Shown: positions 9,147 to 19,080 of the stretch, in pieces
Layout of the letters: each line of letters opens with the position of its first letter
How positions within the stretch are numbered: the stretch's first letter is position 1
From: Neobacillus sp. PS3-40
Lineage (GTDB): Bacteria; Bacillota; Bacilli; Bacillales; Cytobacillaceae
Direction: 5' to 3'
DNA: 64,000 nt
NCBI RefSeq assembly: GCF_030915485.1
Contig: NZ_CP133266.1
Coordinates: 186,001 to 250,000, forward strand
The notes under the pieces: generated by a model
Database searches by the model: none
Told to the model about the DNA's origin: nothing
What the model saw: only the letters and a program-made list of their open reading frames with translations
Translations under genes and position numbers: made by a program

Positions 9147-10358
9147 AACAAACTACCCCATTCAAATTCTCTTAATATAAAAATTGATAAAATTATCCTA
9201 TTATTCTATTTATTATAGAAAATGTGCTATTCAATAGCAATAAAATGCTAATTTGGACAAATTCGGGACAAAAGTTAGGTCATTGTTAGACAAAAAAAAT
9301 ATGTATTTTTATAAAATTATTGATTGAAATGACAGTTGAATTGGCAGCTCAATTGACACGATAATTGGCAACGATTTTTAAGCGTACAACGGAAATTGTC
9401 CTTTAAATTTTTATGTCATTTTGGGTGTCAATTCTTTATAAAAACTTTAAAAAGCCTTTATATATTTCAAATAATCAATCTAAGATTAAGCATGATAGGG
9501 CATCGAAAAGGTTAAGTAGTACTTCAAAAATAAAAAACAATAATGAATCAAGTCAAAGTCCGTCTTCTTCACAAAGTAAAAAAGTCTTTTCTCCTGCACA
9601 GAAACATCCACTAAAAATAAATAGGATTGCAAAACTTATACATAATAACAACGTTAGTATTGCGTAAATAATATTCAGCGTTACAGAAGATTTGAACACA
9701 TTTTTCGTCACTTGTTTTTAGGACATTTTTTTAAGAGAAATACGATGATTCAGTGTATCTAAATATCTAACCTCCACTAAATTTCTGTTTCCTTTCTTTA
9801 TCAATAAGTAAGTCTTTGTTTCTGCCTGTAATATCAACCCCTTACTGCAAAACTCGAAAAGTTTGATGCTTTGACGTTCTTAGGAACAAGGTTTAAACTC
9901 AACCATTACTTGCTTTAGAATCTAATCTAATTGGGCTATAGCATGATGAACCTTACTCTTTTCATTTGGCTCTGTTATTGTTCATTGTTGATTTTCTGCG
10001 GGTATACTAGCTTAATCGGAGGAATTCCGTTTATTTTGAAAAAGTAGTGGTTAAGAGGAGAAAATAGGCGGATATTTTCCGCTTAAATAACCTAAAAAAG
10101 CCTTTTAATCATGGAAACGTATAGTTTAACAGGAAAAAATCCGCTTATATGTAGGAAAATAAGTGAATTTCCTGATTTAGCAGGAATTTTCCCGTCTATT
10201 TTTCAATACCATAAAATCAACATCCAGCTTTAACAAAGCCTTTCATTTAAATCAACATGTAGCTTAGTTTATAAAACTAATTGGTTCCCTAAAACTAGAG
10301 TTTAAGAAACCAATTATATAGACTTCAAATTTGGACATTTGTCTTGCTCTTCATGATT
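9147..10358. other. 1.2-kb AT-rich intergenic stretch
   Basis: No convincing gene. A frame of 84 codons at 9413-9667 (plus) is low-complexity, rich in Ser, Lys and Asn, and lacks a ribosome-binding site. An inverted repeat AAGCGGAAAATATCCGCC-like sequence lies near 10067-10085, and AATTGGTT/AACCAATT (10279-10315) could form a hairpin just downstream of the IseA-like gene. Confidence 0.5.
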
Positions 10359-10907
10359 TTAATTGACCGCATCAAAATTATTAATCTGCCATTTATTATG
10401 GACTTTAACAAAGGTAACATTGTCTTTTTCGTTTATTTTAATGTCAAGAAGAAGAGGAACGGTAAATTGATACAAACGAACCCCTTCTCTGTGGTACAGA
10501 AGTTTGACTTTAGCTTCTTTCCAGTTGGCTGAGCTACCGCCGTCTGCATCAGGTTGGGCAAGCTTTCCATTATAAACAATAAAATGGTATTTGTTAAACG
10601 CTTTATTAATGGCATTTAACGTATAGGATTCGTTTAAATACTTGATAAGTTTGGCTTTTGTATCAAATTCCTTACTGAAATAACGATACGGGATGCCTTT
10701 ATAAGTGAACGTTTTGTATTCACTTGGAGAAGAGTGAATCTTTATATTGAATCCTTCCATTGCACTCCAATAATGGTCCCTAGCTGTTAATGCAAGCTTT
10801 AAAGCCTGTGAGTTCGTTGGAGAATCTGTTGACGATTTAGCATTGGCACCAGTTCCTAAAGTAAATAATGAAATCACCAAAATCCAAGAAATTATGAGCT
10901 TCTTCAT
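10359..10907 (-). CDS. Secreted IseA-like DL-endopeptidase inhibitor
   Basis: 182 aa with a Sec signal peptide (MKKLIISWILVISLFTLGTG, cleavage after about ANA). The mature part shows the pattern I associate with IseA/YoeB: ALKLALTARDHYWSAM, FTYKGIPYRYFSKEFDTK, LNESYT..AINKAF, and YNGKLAQPDADGGS. IseA proteins bind and inhibit NlpC/P60 cell-wall DL-endopeptidases outside the cell and moderate autolysis. Length fits. The ribosome-binding site is AAAGGGG. It is monocistronic. The assignment is by recalled pattern and has not been checked by a search. Confidence 0.6.
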   Translation of the reverse strand: MKKLIISWILVISLFTLGTGANAKSSTDSPTNSQALKLALTARDHYWSAMEGFNIKIHSSPSEYKTFTYKGIPYRYFSKEFDTKAKLIKYLNESYTLNAINKAFNKYHFIVYNGKLAQPDADGGSSANWKEAKVKLLYHREGVRLYQFTVPLLLDIKINEKDNVTFVKVHNKWQINNFDAVN

Positions 10908-10977
10908 CGAGTAAAACCCCTTTCATCGATTTATTTAACCCTCCTGCTATTTTTGACGATTAGAAACCCATTAGGTT

Positions 10978-11298
10978 TCAGAACGAAAGGTTTTGCCCAT
11001 CTCTTTCCAAAGGGCGAGATTTTTGTTTCTTCCATTTTGCATATTTTTCAGGCAGACATACTCCACATGGCCTAAATCCCGCTTCAATGGCTGTTTTTTC
11101 ATCGGCAAAAAAAACTCTATATTTTACATACCCACCCTTCGCAATCGCTCGAAGTGCTGCAGGACAATCCATCTTTCCGTAAATTTTACTCTTGCGGTGC
11201 CCACCATAAGTTCCTGGAGTTTCACTTTCATATAAGCACATATCAGGACCAGTTAAAGTTTACTTTTTGTTGGAATACTCATTACTCATCTTATCCAT
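10978..11298 (-). pseudogene. Ada-type zinc-binding protein gene with an early nonsense codon
   Basis: The frame from an ATG at 11298-11296, preceded by a perfect AGGAGG, reads MDKMSNEYSNKK, hits TAA at 11262-11260, then continues TLTGPDMCLYESETPGTYGG and the Ada metal-binding motif (C at MDCPAALRA, CGVC near the end). The family normally starts upstream of the LTGPD segment, so the stop at codon 13 probably inactivates it. Alternatively a shortened 87-aa protein starts at the ATG at 11241, which has no ribosome-binding site. The four zinc Cys need a mature count: C of MDC, the CGVC pair and an N-terminal MC. The intact family is of unknown function and related to the Ada N-domain. Confidence 0.65.
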
Positions 11299-11930
11299 AA
11301 ATTATTACCTCCTGATTTAATTACGGATTTATACTATTACACTAACAATTTATTTCCCTAACCTTCTCTACAGAAGTGATTGTATCTTCTTTTTTTAGAA
11401 AAACAGTAGAAATTCATAACCATTGTTCTATTTATCTATTTTTAGCAACAATATGATCTCATCGGAAGGAATTTTCTGTACAGAAACACCCTTTTTGTGG
11501 CTTGATTTTTAATGTTTTTTTACTACTCGGACTCCAACAATCTACCTTTCTCTTTTAATTGTTTAAACTCTCCTTTAGTATCTTTTCATTTTGTTTGATA
11601 GGATTCTCCTAATTCATAGGATGACTGCTTTCAAAATAATCAGGTCAATATTTTAAGTATCATTTCCGTAACCAGTATTAAATGATATTAACTTTCCAAT
11701 TTAAGCATTCACTTCGACTATAAGAACCATAAACTCCTCATTTTTTTTTACCCAATATTACATAAGGTTGCCATTTCACAGAAGAGATCTTAACAATAGT
11801 TAAAACAACAATTGTTTAAGAAGATTGCTTTTGATCGAAAAATGTTATAAAAAAAAGCGGAAGATTTAAAACTCCCACTGATTCATATAACGTTAATTAT
11901 GTCAAAGAAGACATAGGTTTTTCCTCTAAC
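11299..11930. other. Intergenic region without recognisable genes
   Basis: About 630 AT-rich bases between the Ada-like gene start and the tRNA-dihydrouridine synthase terminator region. All frames are short; I see no repeat-family copy, RNA motif or coding remnant. Confidence 0.5.
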
Positions 11931-11967
11931 TTTTTAAGAGTTACATCATTTCACTATTGCCATCCCA

Positions 11968-12930
11968 TCAACATTCTTTTCCAAAGTTATCAAGCAGTGC
12001 ACGCACTTCATCAGTTGATTTCGTGTTCATCAATTGATTTCTTAATTCACCAGCTCCACGGAATCCTCTGACATAAATTTTGAAAAAACGATGAAGCCCT
12101 GTGATTGAACGAGGTAGTGCTTCTGCATATTGATCTTGAAGATCAAGCTGCAGTCTTAAAAGATCAAGGTACTCTTTATGGCTATGCTCTTTTGGCTCTT
12201 TTTCAAAAGCAAAAGGATTTTTAAAAATACCTCGCCCGATCATAACCCCATCAATACCATATTGTTCAGCAAGCTGCATCCCAGTTTGACGGTCAGGAAT
12301 GTCTCCATTGATTGTTAGTAGCGTATTTGGTGCGATACGGTCACGTAATTTTTTGATTTCCGGAATTAACTCCCAATGCGCATCTACTTGGCTCATTTCC
12401 TTTCTTGTACGTAAATGAATAGAAAGGTTCACAATATCCTGTTTTAAAATATGCGTTAGCCACTCCTCCCACTCATTTACATCGTTATAGCCAAGTCGTG
12501 TTTTCACACTGACTGGTAGTCCGCTCACTTTTGCCGCTTGAATAAGTTCTGCCGCAACGTCTGGACGTAGAATAAGGCCACTACCTTTCCCTCTCGATGC
12601 CACATTCGGTACAGGGCAGCCCATATTAATATCAATGCCTTTAAATCCTAGCTCTGCCATGCCAATACTTATTTGACTGAAATATTCGGGATTATCCCCC
12701 CAAATATGTGCAACCATTGGCTGTTCATCTTCAGTAAAAATCAAACGGCCACGCACACTGTTCATGCCCTCTGGATGACAATAGCTATCCGAGTTTGTAA
12801 ACTCTGTAAAAAATACATCCGGTCGACCTGCTTCACTTACAACGTGACGAAAAACAACATCTGTCACATCTTCCATTGGTGCAAGTACAAAAAATGGCCG
12901 TGGTAAATCACACCAAAAATTATCTATCAT
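11968..12930 (-). CDS. tRNA-dihydrouridine synthase family protein
   Basis: 320 aa from ATG ([12 protein letters not shown]); a GTG seven codons upstream is also open, but the GAGAGGA ribosome-binding site lies between the two and favours the ATG. It is a flavin TIM barrel: [11 protein letters not shown] (FMN binding), MGCPVPN with the catalytic Cys, [35 protein letters not shown] and [13 protein letters not shown]. It uses FMN and NADPH to reduce specific tRNA uridines to dihydrouridine. The position modified cannot be predicted. Single gene between two debris regions. Confidence 0.9.
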   Translation of the reverse strand: MIDNFWCDLPRPFFVLAPMEDVTDVVFRHVVSEAGRPDVFFTEFTNSDSYCHPEGMNSVRGRLIFTEDEQPMVAHIWGDNPEYFSQISIGMAELGFKGIDINMGCPVPNVASRGKGSGLILRPDVAAELIQAAKVSGLPVSVKTRLGYNDVNEWEEWLTHILKQDIVNLSIHLRTRKEMSQVDAHWELIPEIKKLRDRIAPNTLLTINGDIPDRQTGMQLAEQYGIDGVMIGRGIFKNPFAFEKEPKEHSHKEYLDLLRLQLDLQDQYAEALPRSITGLHRFFKIYVRGFRGAGELRNQLMNTKSTDEVRALLDNFGKEC

Positions 12931-13084
12931 TTCAAACTCAAATCCTCTCACTATAGTTACAATTTCAAACTCTCGGTCAAAAAATATAAAGCCAAATGTT
13001 CTACTTCTTTTACACTTATATCATGCTTAATAACTTATTATCAAACACACGTACATTTGGACATTTATAATTTTGTGAAAAACT

Positions 13085-13350
13085 ATTGTGAAAATCGGCA
13101 ATGTGAAAAGTGTAAATACAAAGGCAGATTATTTTCCTTCACATACTTCAAGATTGCCTTCTCGTATTCTGAATTCGCTGTTAATACAGCAAGATTGCCA
13201 ACCTTTAAATCTGGATCTACTTCCTTAATATAATTTACTTATATCATTCTACACTCTTTTAACAAGGCAGTTATAGCATTCTGGTTTAGCGTTATGAATG
13301 TGAATATACTCAACTTCTTTATTATCAAAAATTTCATCTAACATTTCCAT
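13085..13350 (-). pseudogene. Remnant of a YwqJ-like deaminase gene
   Basis: Minus-strand pieces in two frames read VEYIHIHNAKPECYNCLVKR and, after a frame change and stops, KEVDPDLKVGNLAVLTANSE and YEKAILKYVKEN. The order HIHNA..PECYNC resembles the zinc deaminase signature of YwqJ-type polymorphic toxin C-termini. Stops separate the pieces, so it is not expressed as one protein. Family attribution is tentative. Confidence 0.4.
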
Positions 13351-13383
13351 CAAATTTCCGCCTTCTGTAACCCTTGCATCTAC

Positions 13384-13648
13384 CATCATCGAGTCGCCGA
13401 AGAACTTTGGGTGAAACTCGATTTCCTACGTTGCATGGCCAACCTTTGACGAATCATAACACGTTGTGTCAGAAGTTGAAATCGTGGTTCAAGTTAACGG
13501 CAAGCTCAAAGCAAAAAGCAAAGTCGCAAAAGATTTGTCGCGCGAGGAACTTACCGAAGTAGGGAAAGCTGCAGTTGAGCTTAACGGCAACATCGTGAAA
13601 GTCATTGCTGTGCCAAATAAACTGGTGAATATCGTGGTGAAACCGTAA
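13384..13648 (+). pseudogene. leuS: 3' fragment of a leucyl-tRNA synthetase gene
   Basis: The C-terminal end of LeuS is spelled out in pieces: HHRVAEELWVKLD in one frame, a frameshift, then SISYVAWPTFDES, a TAA, and then [20 protein letters not shown] and the closing [15 protein letters not shown]. The last piece is the normal C-terminus of LeuS in streptococci and lactococci. Only about 85 of more than 800 codons are present. It sits 178 bases upstream of dld and is GC-richer than the surroundings, so both probably arrived together. The functional leuS must be elsewhere. Confidence 0.8.
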
Positions 13649-13825
13649 AATGAATTTTTAAAAAATTTGTCAAATTTGTCAGATTTTTTTCACAAATTTA
13701 TTCATTGATGTAGCTGGGTTTTAGCAAAAGTTTAACAAAGTTTGTGAATTATATGTTACTATATAATCGCTTGCAAAATCAGGAGTCCTTTTACAAGCAA
13801 TTCTTTTAGTATTTAGGAGGGCATT

Positions 13826-15508
13826 ATGGAAAATCCATTTATCATAGCACTTGAAGCGATTTTAGGTCGCAAATATATAATTACCAATCCCTCAAAAACC
13901 TTGCGTTATCGCAAAGGCTATCGCTCGGGACGCGGGGATGCACTAGCTGTTGTCAAGCCAGGAAATTTGACAGAGCTCTGGCAAATCCTAAAAACGGCTG
14001 TCAAATTTGACAAAATCGTCATTATGCAAGCGTCAAACACAAGTTTAACAGAAGGATCAATTCCTGCAGGCGGCTATGATCGTGAGGTCATCATTGTGTC
14101 AACAACAAGGATTACACACGTTCAGTTGATCAACCGAGGCAGTCAAGTTTTGGCCTTTCCGGGCACAACACTCTATACACTTGAAAATGCGTTGAAACCG
14201 CTCGGGCGAGAGCCGCATTCTGTGATTGGCTCGTCTTGTCTCGGTGCGTCGGCTATCGGCGGGATTTGCAATAACTCGGGCGGCTCGCTCGTCAAACGCG
14301 GCCCTGCTTATACGGAGCTGTCGCTTTTTGCCCGCATTGATGAAAATGGCGAGCTGCAGCTGGTGAATCACCTTGGTATCGACTTAGGCGATACACCTGA
14401 GCAAATTGTTGCCAATCTTGATGCTGGAAATTTCGATCCGAATGCTGTCCCAGAATCGCCAAAACACGGGCACGATCACACTTATCAAACGCGCGTGCGC
14501 GACATTGACGCAGATAGCCCAGCTAGATACAATGCCGACCCCAATCAGCTCTATGAATCTTCAGGTTCTGCTGGCAAAGTTGCCGTGTTCGCCGTGCGGC
14601 TCGATACTTTCCTGAAAGAACAGAATGAAAGGGTTTTCTACATCGGGACCAATACCCCGCGCGTGCTAGAATTGATTCGGAGAAAAGCACTGACGGAGTT
14701 CGAAAGTATCCCTGTCGCTGGTGAATACATGCACCGTGAAATCTACGACATCGCCAAAAAATACGGCAAAGATTCATTCATTGTCATCAATAAACTTGGA
14801 ACTGACCGTTTGCCCTTCTTATTTGGCTTGAAAGCTAATACAGAGCGGATTTTGGACAAAATGAAAATCTTCAAGCCTTATCTTCCTGACCGTATCTTGC
14901 AAAAACTAAGCTATCTTTTCCCAAACCATTTGCCAAAAAGAATGGAAGAATTTCGCGAAAAGTATGAGCACCATCTGATGCTCAAAATGTCAGGCGCAGG
15001 TAGCGCTGAGGCTGAGGCTTATCTGATGGCACTTTTTAAAGAAGCTGAGGGTGATTTCTTTGTTTGCACTCCAGAAGAAGGATCGGCTGCGTTCTTGCAT
15101 CGGTTTGTGGCGGCGGGCGCTGCGATTCGCTTCCAGGAGGTGCATCAAGACGAAGTCGAAGATATTTTGGCGCTTGATATCGCATTAAGGCGAAATGATA
15201 TGGACTGGTTTGAAGAGCTGCCTGAGGAAATCTCGAGCCAGATTGAGCATAAGCTTTACTACGGACATTTCATTTGCCATGTGCTGCATCAGGACTACAT
15301 CCTGAAAAAAGGGGTCGATGCGCATGCCTTGAAGGAAAAAATGCTGGAGCTTTTGGATGCGCGCGGTGCGATTTATCCAGCGGAGCATAATGTCGGTCAC
15401 CTCTATGAAGCCGCACCATCACTGGTTGAACACTACAAAAAAGGCGACCCAACTAACAGCTTCAACCCAGGAATCGGGAAAACATCGAAACTTAAAAATT
15501 GGGTTTAA
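13826..15508 (+). CDS. dld: Quinone-dependent D-lactate dehydrogenase (Dld), FAD flavoprotein
   Basis: 560 aa, close to the 571 aa of E. coli Dld. It oxidises D-lactate to pyruvate and passes electrons to the membrane quinone pool. The FAD-binding PCMH-type domain occupies roughly residues 30-210 (VVKPGNLTELWQIL, MQASNTSLTEGSIPAGGYDR, GSSCLGASAIGGICNNSGG), and the C-terminal membrane-binding/lactate domain ends EHNVGHLYEAAP and SFNPGIGKTSKLKNWV. Start has TAGGAGGG. Codon use is noticeably GC-richer than neighbours. Flanked by the leuS fragment and an IS3 element, it looks horizontally acquired, probably from a lactic acid bacterium. Confidence 0.9.
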   Translation: MENPFIIALEAILGRKYIITNPSKTLRYRKGYRSGRGDALAVVKPGNLTELWQILKTAVKFDKIVIMQASNTSLTEGSIPAGGYDREVIIVSTTRITHVQLINRGSQVLAFPGTTLYTLENALKPLGREPHSVIGSSCLGASAIGGICNNSGGSLVKRGPAYTELSLFARIDENGELQLVNHLGIDLGDTPEQIVANLDAGNFDPNAVPESPKHGHDHTYQTRVRDIDADSPARYNADPNQLYESSGSAGKVAVFAVRLDTFLKEQNERVFYIGTNTPRVLELIRRKALTEFESIPVAGEYMHREIYDIAKKYGKDSFIVINKLGTDRLPFLFGLKANTERILDKMKIFKPYLPDRILQKLSYLFPNHLPKRMEEFREKYEHHLMLKMSGAGSAEAEAYLMALFKEAEGDFFVCTPEEGSAAFLHRFVAAGAAIRFQEVHQDEVEDILALDIALRRNDMDWFEELPEEISSQIEHKLYYGHFICHVLHQDYILKKGVDAHALKEKMLELLDARGAIYPAEHNVGHLYEAAPSLVEHYKKGDPTNSFNPGIGKTSKLKNWV

Positions 15509-15739
15509 TCATCATCACGTAATACCATTTTAAGAGTACACGTTTTGACAAATTTGGTTTTCAAGTAAAACGTAGAAAATAAGCTACATTTCATTTTGGT
15601 ACGATTGAAAAAGGAAACTGAGAGTCCACTAAAATGTACCCTATAGAGTAGACACTTAAAAAAAGTCTACCTATAGGGTGCTTTTTTGTATAATTAAGAA
15701 ATACAACAGAGAAAAACAACACGGAGACGGAGAAAAACT

Positions 15740-16153
15740 ATGAGTAAAAAGATTTTTACAGAGAAAGAGATTAAGTTACTATCATCTAATAAATACGTTA
15801 AATCAGTTAGCTCAAAAGGAATCACTTATACGGATGAAATGAAGCATCTATTTATAGCGGAAAAAGAGAAAGGAAAGTTCGCCAGAGAAATTTTTGAAGA
15901 ATGCGGATTTGATGCAGATATTTTGGGGATGGAGAGAATTCATTCAGCTAGTAAAAGATGGCAAAAAGCTTTCAAAGAAAATGGGATAAGTGGTCTACGT
16001 GATACTCGAGCTGGAAATTCAGGGCGTCCAAGAGAAAATGAACTTACTTTAGAAGAGAAAAATGCTCGTCTAGCAGCACAAATTAACTTACTAAAGGCGG
16101 AAAATGAACTTTTAAAAAAGATTCGGTTTGCAGAAAGGGGGATGAGAAAGTAG
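15740..16153 (+). CDS. IS3-family OrfA, helix-turn-helix protein
   Basis: 137 aa. The middle has the helix-turn-helix expected for OrfA, and the C-terminal part is a Leu/Glu-rich coiled coil (EEKNARLAAQINLLKAENEL) that dimerises the transposase. It binds the element's ends and, by frameshifting into orfB, supplies the N-terminus of the OrfAB transposase. The A6G slippery heptamer (16114-16120) is in the correct phase near its end. Confidence 0.9.
   Translation: MSKKIFTEKEIKLLSSNKYVKSVSSKGITYTDEMKHLFIAEKEKGKFAREIFEECGFDADILGMERIHSASKRWQKAFKENGISGLRDTRAGNSGRPRENELTLEEKNARLAAQINLLKAENELLKKIRFAERGMRK
16114..16120 (+). promoter_or_regulatory. Programmed -1 frameshift slippery site (A AAA AAG)
   Basis: In the orfA frame the heptamer reads A AAA AAG (codons at 16115 and 16118). 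The -1 frame entered here stays open through DEKVVLLPCQKYVLIRSVIEKYQL-type sequence into orfB, as in other IS3 elements that make an OrfAB fusion. Confidence 0.75.
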
Positions 16154-16191
16154 TCCTCCTTCCTTGCCAAAAATATGTCCTCATTCGTTCA

Positions 16192-17070
16192 GTGATTGAA
16201 AAATATCAACTTAAAGACATGGTGAGTTACTTGTGTGAAATAGCAGGTGTTTCAAGAAGTGGTTATTACAGCTATTTCTCAGCGAAGTCACAAGAACAAA
16301 GAAAACGAAAAGATGCAGAAGATGAGAAAGTAAAGGAGATTATCTTAAAAGCGTTCAATTTCAAAAATCGTAAGAAAGGTGCTCGTCAAATCAAAATGAC
16401 TTTGGAGGGTCAATTTAATGTTGTCTATAATTTGAAGCGTATTCGACGGATCATGAAGAAGTATAACATTAAATGCCCCATCAGAAAGGCAAATCCTTAT
16501 AGACGAATGATGAAAGCTACACAAGAACACAGAGTTGTCCCTAACCTATTGAACCGTCAATTTAAGCAAGATACGCCTGGAAAAGTGCTTCTTACAGATA
16601 TCACATATTTATTTTATGGAAAAGGTCAAAAGGCTTATTTATCAACGATAAAAGATGGTTCTACCAATGAAATATTAGCCTATAATGTATCAGATCGCAT
16701 GACTATCGACTTGGCAACAGACACCCTTTTAAAGTTAAAGAAAAATAGAAACTTCAAGAAAGCAAAAGATGCCTTAATTCACTCAGACCAAGGAGTTCAC
16801 TACACACACCCGGACTTCCAAAAGTCAGTAAAAAAACTAGGATTACGCCAATCAATGTCAAGAAGAGGAAACTGTTGGGACAATGCCCCCCAAGAATCAT
16901 TTTTTGGTCATTTCAAAGATGAGGCATACATAAAGCCTTGTGAAAACTTAGAAGAATTAAAACGTGAGATTAAACAATATATGACGTATTACAATCTCTA
17001 CAGATACCAGTGGAATTTAAAAAAGATGACCCCTGTTCAATACAGAGATCATCTTCTAAAAACTGCCTAG
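16192..17070 (+). CDS. IS3-family OrfB, DDE transposase
   Basis: 292 aa from GTG, but the frame is open upstream to the slippery site, so the active form is the OrfAB fusion. The rve-type DDE catalytic core is intact: first D in LLTDITYLF, second D in LIHSDQGVHYTHPDF, and E in NAPQESFFGHFKDEAY (D-D-35-E spacing). The N-terminal region KKGARQIKMTLEGQFN matches the IS150-group HTH_21 domain. Confidence 0.9.
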   Translation: MIEKYQLKDMVSYLCEIAGVSRSGYYSYFSAKSQEQRKRKDAEDEKVKEIILKAFNFKNRKKGARQIKMTLEGQFNVVYNLKRIRRIMKKYNIKCPIRKANPYRRMMKATQEHRVVPNLLNRQFKQDTPGKVLLTDITYLFYGKGQKAYLSTIKDGSTNEILAYNVSDRMTIDLATDTLLKLKKNRNFKKAKDALIHSDQGVHYTHPDFQKSVKKLGLRQSMSRRGNCWDNAPQESFFGHFKDEAYIKPCENLEELKREIKQYMTYYNLYRYQWNLKKMTPVQYRDHLLKTA

Positions 17071-17267
17071 GTTTTTTAAAATGTCCTTTACAAAGGGTAC
17101 ACTTTACACGGGCTTTCAGTTTTTTTATTTTAGATTTCCAATGAAAACTTCGCTAACGTTAGCGATTGCTTATCTGTAAATATACAATTTGATATTTTAT
17201 ACACCTAAATGCTCAATGAAATCCACTTTAATGAATGAATAAAGTTAAATATTGCTTAAATCAAAAA

Positions 17268-17297
17268 AATAATTCATGAGCTTAACTCTGAATTATT
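17268..17297 (-). terminator. Hairpin downstream of speA
   Basis: AATAATTCA pairs with TGAATTATT across a 12-base loop; on the minus strand it is followed by an A/T-rich tract with a T run. It lies 52 bases after the speA stop. Confidence 0.6.
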
Positions 17298-17348
17298 TCT
17301 TCAATGATCTTTTATACTTATTCTTTTGCATTTGGTATAGGACTATCT

Positions 17349-18827
17349 TTATATGTTAATAGCCTTATGCATTTTTACCACTCGTATTGAATTTAATTCT
17401 TCATCTTCTGCACCTTGCACCGGAAGACCAGCGTCTATGTTTTTTCTAGTATATACTAAATTTTCTTCTGTAATTATTTCACCTGGAATAAAAATAGGAA
17501 TTCCAGGTGGATATACCATCACAAATTCTGCTGAAATTCTTCCTGCTGATTGTTGAAATGGAATTACCTCTGTTTCTGCATAAAAGGCATCTCTAGGTGT
17601 TAAAGCCAATACTGGAATTTCTGGCAATAATACTGAAGTAACTATATTTAAATCTGCCTGGTATTTAAATTCCGCGGAAAGTTCCTTTAATGCCTTAACA
17701 AGGATGTTCAGATCTTCAAAGGAATCCCCAAGAGTAATGATACAGAGAATGTTGTATAGATCAGATAACTCTACTTCTATATTAAATTTTTTACGAAGCC
17801 AATTCTCGGCTATATAACCGGAAATACCTAGCTCTTTGACTGAAATAAGCAATTTCGTTGGATCCATGGCAACTGCTGCATCTGTTCCTAAAACTTCACT
17901 TCCAACACAATAAAGGTGATCGATTTGATTGATTTTAATACGTGTTTCTTCTGCTTTCTTAATAGTATCCTCTAATAATGTCAGTCCCTTAGTTGCTAGA
18001 GACTTTCTGGCAACATCTAAAGATGCCAATAACAAATAAGAGGTCGAAGTTGTGGTCAACATACTTAAAATTGTTTGCACACGCATTGGCGAAACAAGAT
18101 TCCCCTGCAAATTTAAAATGGAGCTTTGGGTTAACGAACCACCTAGTTTATGCACACTCGTAGCCGCCATATCCGCACCTGCCTGCATAGCAGAAAGAGG
18201 AAGATCGTGATGGAAGTGGATATGTGCACCATGCGCTTCATCTACGAGTACTGGAATATTATAGGAATGGGAGAGATTAACAATCTTTTTCAAATCGCCC
18301 GAAATTCCGAAATAAGTTGGATTAATGACTAATATCGCTTTCGTATCCGGATTTTGTTCTATTGCTCTCCCTACAGATTTAGGTGTTATCCCATGTGAAA
18401 TACCAAGGATTGGATCAACTTCAGGGTGGATAAATATAGGAATTGCACCTGATAAAACAATTCCGCTCATGATTGATTTATGAACATTTCGTGGTACGAG
18501 GATTTTATCTCCAGGACCACATACAGACATTACCATAGTAATAATTGCACCGCTTGTACCTTGAACGGAAAAATATGTGTGATTAGCTCCAAATGCTTTA
18601 GAAGCTAATTCTTGGGCATTTTTTATTATCCCCTTAGGCATATGAAGATCGTCTAAAGGACCTATATTAATTAAATCAATAGAAAGGGCGTTATCACCCA
18701 TAAATTCTCTAAATTTCAGATCCATTCCCTTCCCTTTTTTATGGCCAGGGATATGAAATTGAACCGGATTTTTTTTTGCATGATCAACTAGAGCGGTAAA
18801 CAATGGAGTTTCAAATTGTGACAGCAA
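17349..18827 (-). CDS. speA: Arginine decarboxylase, fold-type I PLP enzyme
   Basis: 492 aa from a TTG with AGAGGTG nine bases upstream; a GTG four codons earlier is open but would overlap the ribosome-binding site, and B. subtilis SpeA also starts just before QxETPL. The protein matches SpeA/Orn-Lys-Arg decarboxylase: FHIPGHKKGKGMD, ALSIDLINIGPLDDLH, SVQGTSGAI, VDEAHGAHIHFH and the PLP lysine in AATSVHKLGGSLTQSS. It decarboxylates arginine to agmatine, the first step to putrescine and spermidine. No speB or speE follows in the window. Confidence 0.9.
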   Translation of the reverse strand: MLSQFETPLFTALVDHAKKNPVQFHIPGHKKGKGMDLKFREFMGDNALSIDLINIGPLDDLHMPKGIIKNAQELASKAFGANHTYFSVQGTSGAIITMVMSVCGPGDKILVPRNVHKSIMSGIVLSGAIPIFIHPEVDPILGISHGITPKSVGRAIEQNPDTKAILVINPTYFGISGDLKKIVNLSHSYNIPVLVDEAHGAHIHFHHDLPLSAMQAGADMAATSVHKLGGSLTQSSILNLQGNLVSPMRVQTILSMLTTTSTSYLLLASLDVARKSLATKGLTLLEDTIKKAEETRIKINQIDHLYCVGSEVLGTDAAVAMDPTKLLISVKELGISGYIAENWLRKKFNIEVELSDLYNILCIITLGDSFEDLNILVKALKELSAEFKYQADLNIVTSVLLPEIPVLALTPRDAFYAETEVIPFQQSAGRISAEFVMVYPPGIPIFIPGEIITEENLVYTRKNIDAGLPVQGAEDEELNSIRVVKMHKAINI

Positions 18828-19080
18828 TGAATAGTACACCTCTTTTTATAATCAAAAATTTGCGTTATTTATAAACTCAACAAATCAAGTTATCATTTTT
18901 TTGCTATATGTTTCACAATAAAACTTTTATCCTACTTTTTATTTATACGAACCAGGTTAAATTGTTTGCGATATAAATGGTAGATCATTTCTTCCTCGTT
19001 GCATTTTATAGAATCAGAAAAATATTGAGAACTTCCAATCTATTGTTTTTTCATCATCCCATCTCATTGGCTAAACTATT

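Larger units (their letters stand above)
15630..17106 (+). mobile_element. IS3-family insertion sequence (IS150-like), complete
   Basis: About 1477 bp. Left end TAAAATGTACCCTATAG and the reverse complement of the right end, TAAAGTGTACCCTTTGTAAA, form imperfect terminal inverted repeats. The trinucleotide CAC lies on both sides (15627-15629 and 17107-17109) and could be the target duplication, though three bases may match by chance. Two overlapping-phase ORFs (orfA, orfB) joined by a -1 slippery site are intact, so the element could be active. Confidence 0.85.

Noticed and set aside
9413-9667. 84-codon plus-strand ORF
   Set aside because: Low-complexity Ser/Lys/Asn sequence in AT-rich intergenic DNA, no ribosome-binding site and no recognisable motif.
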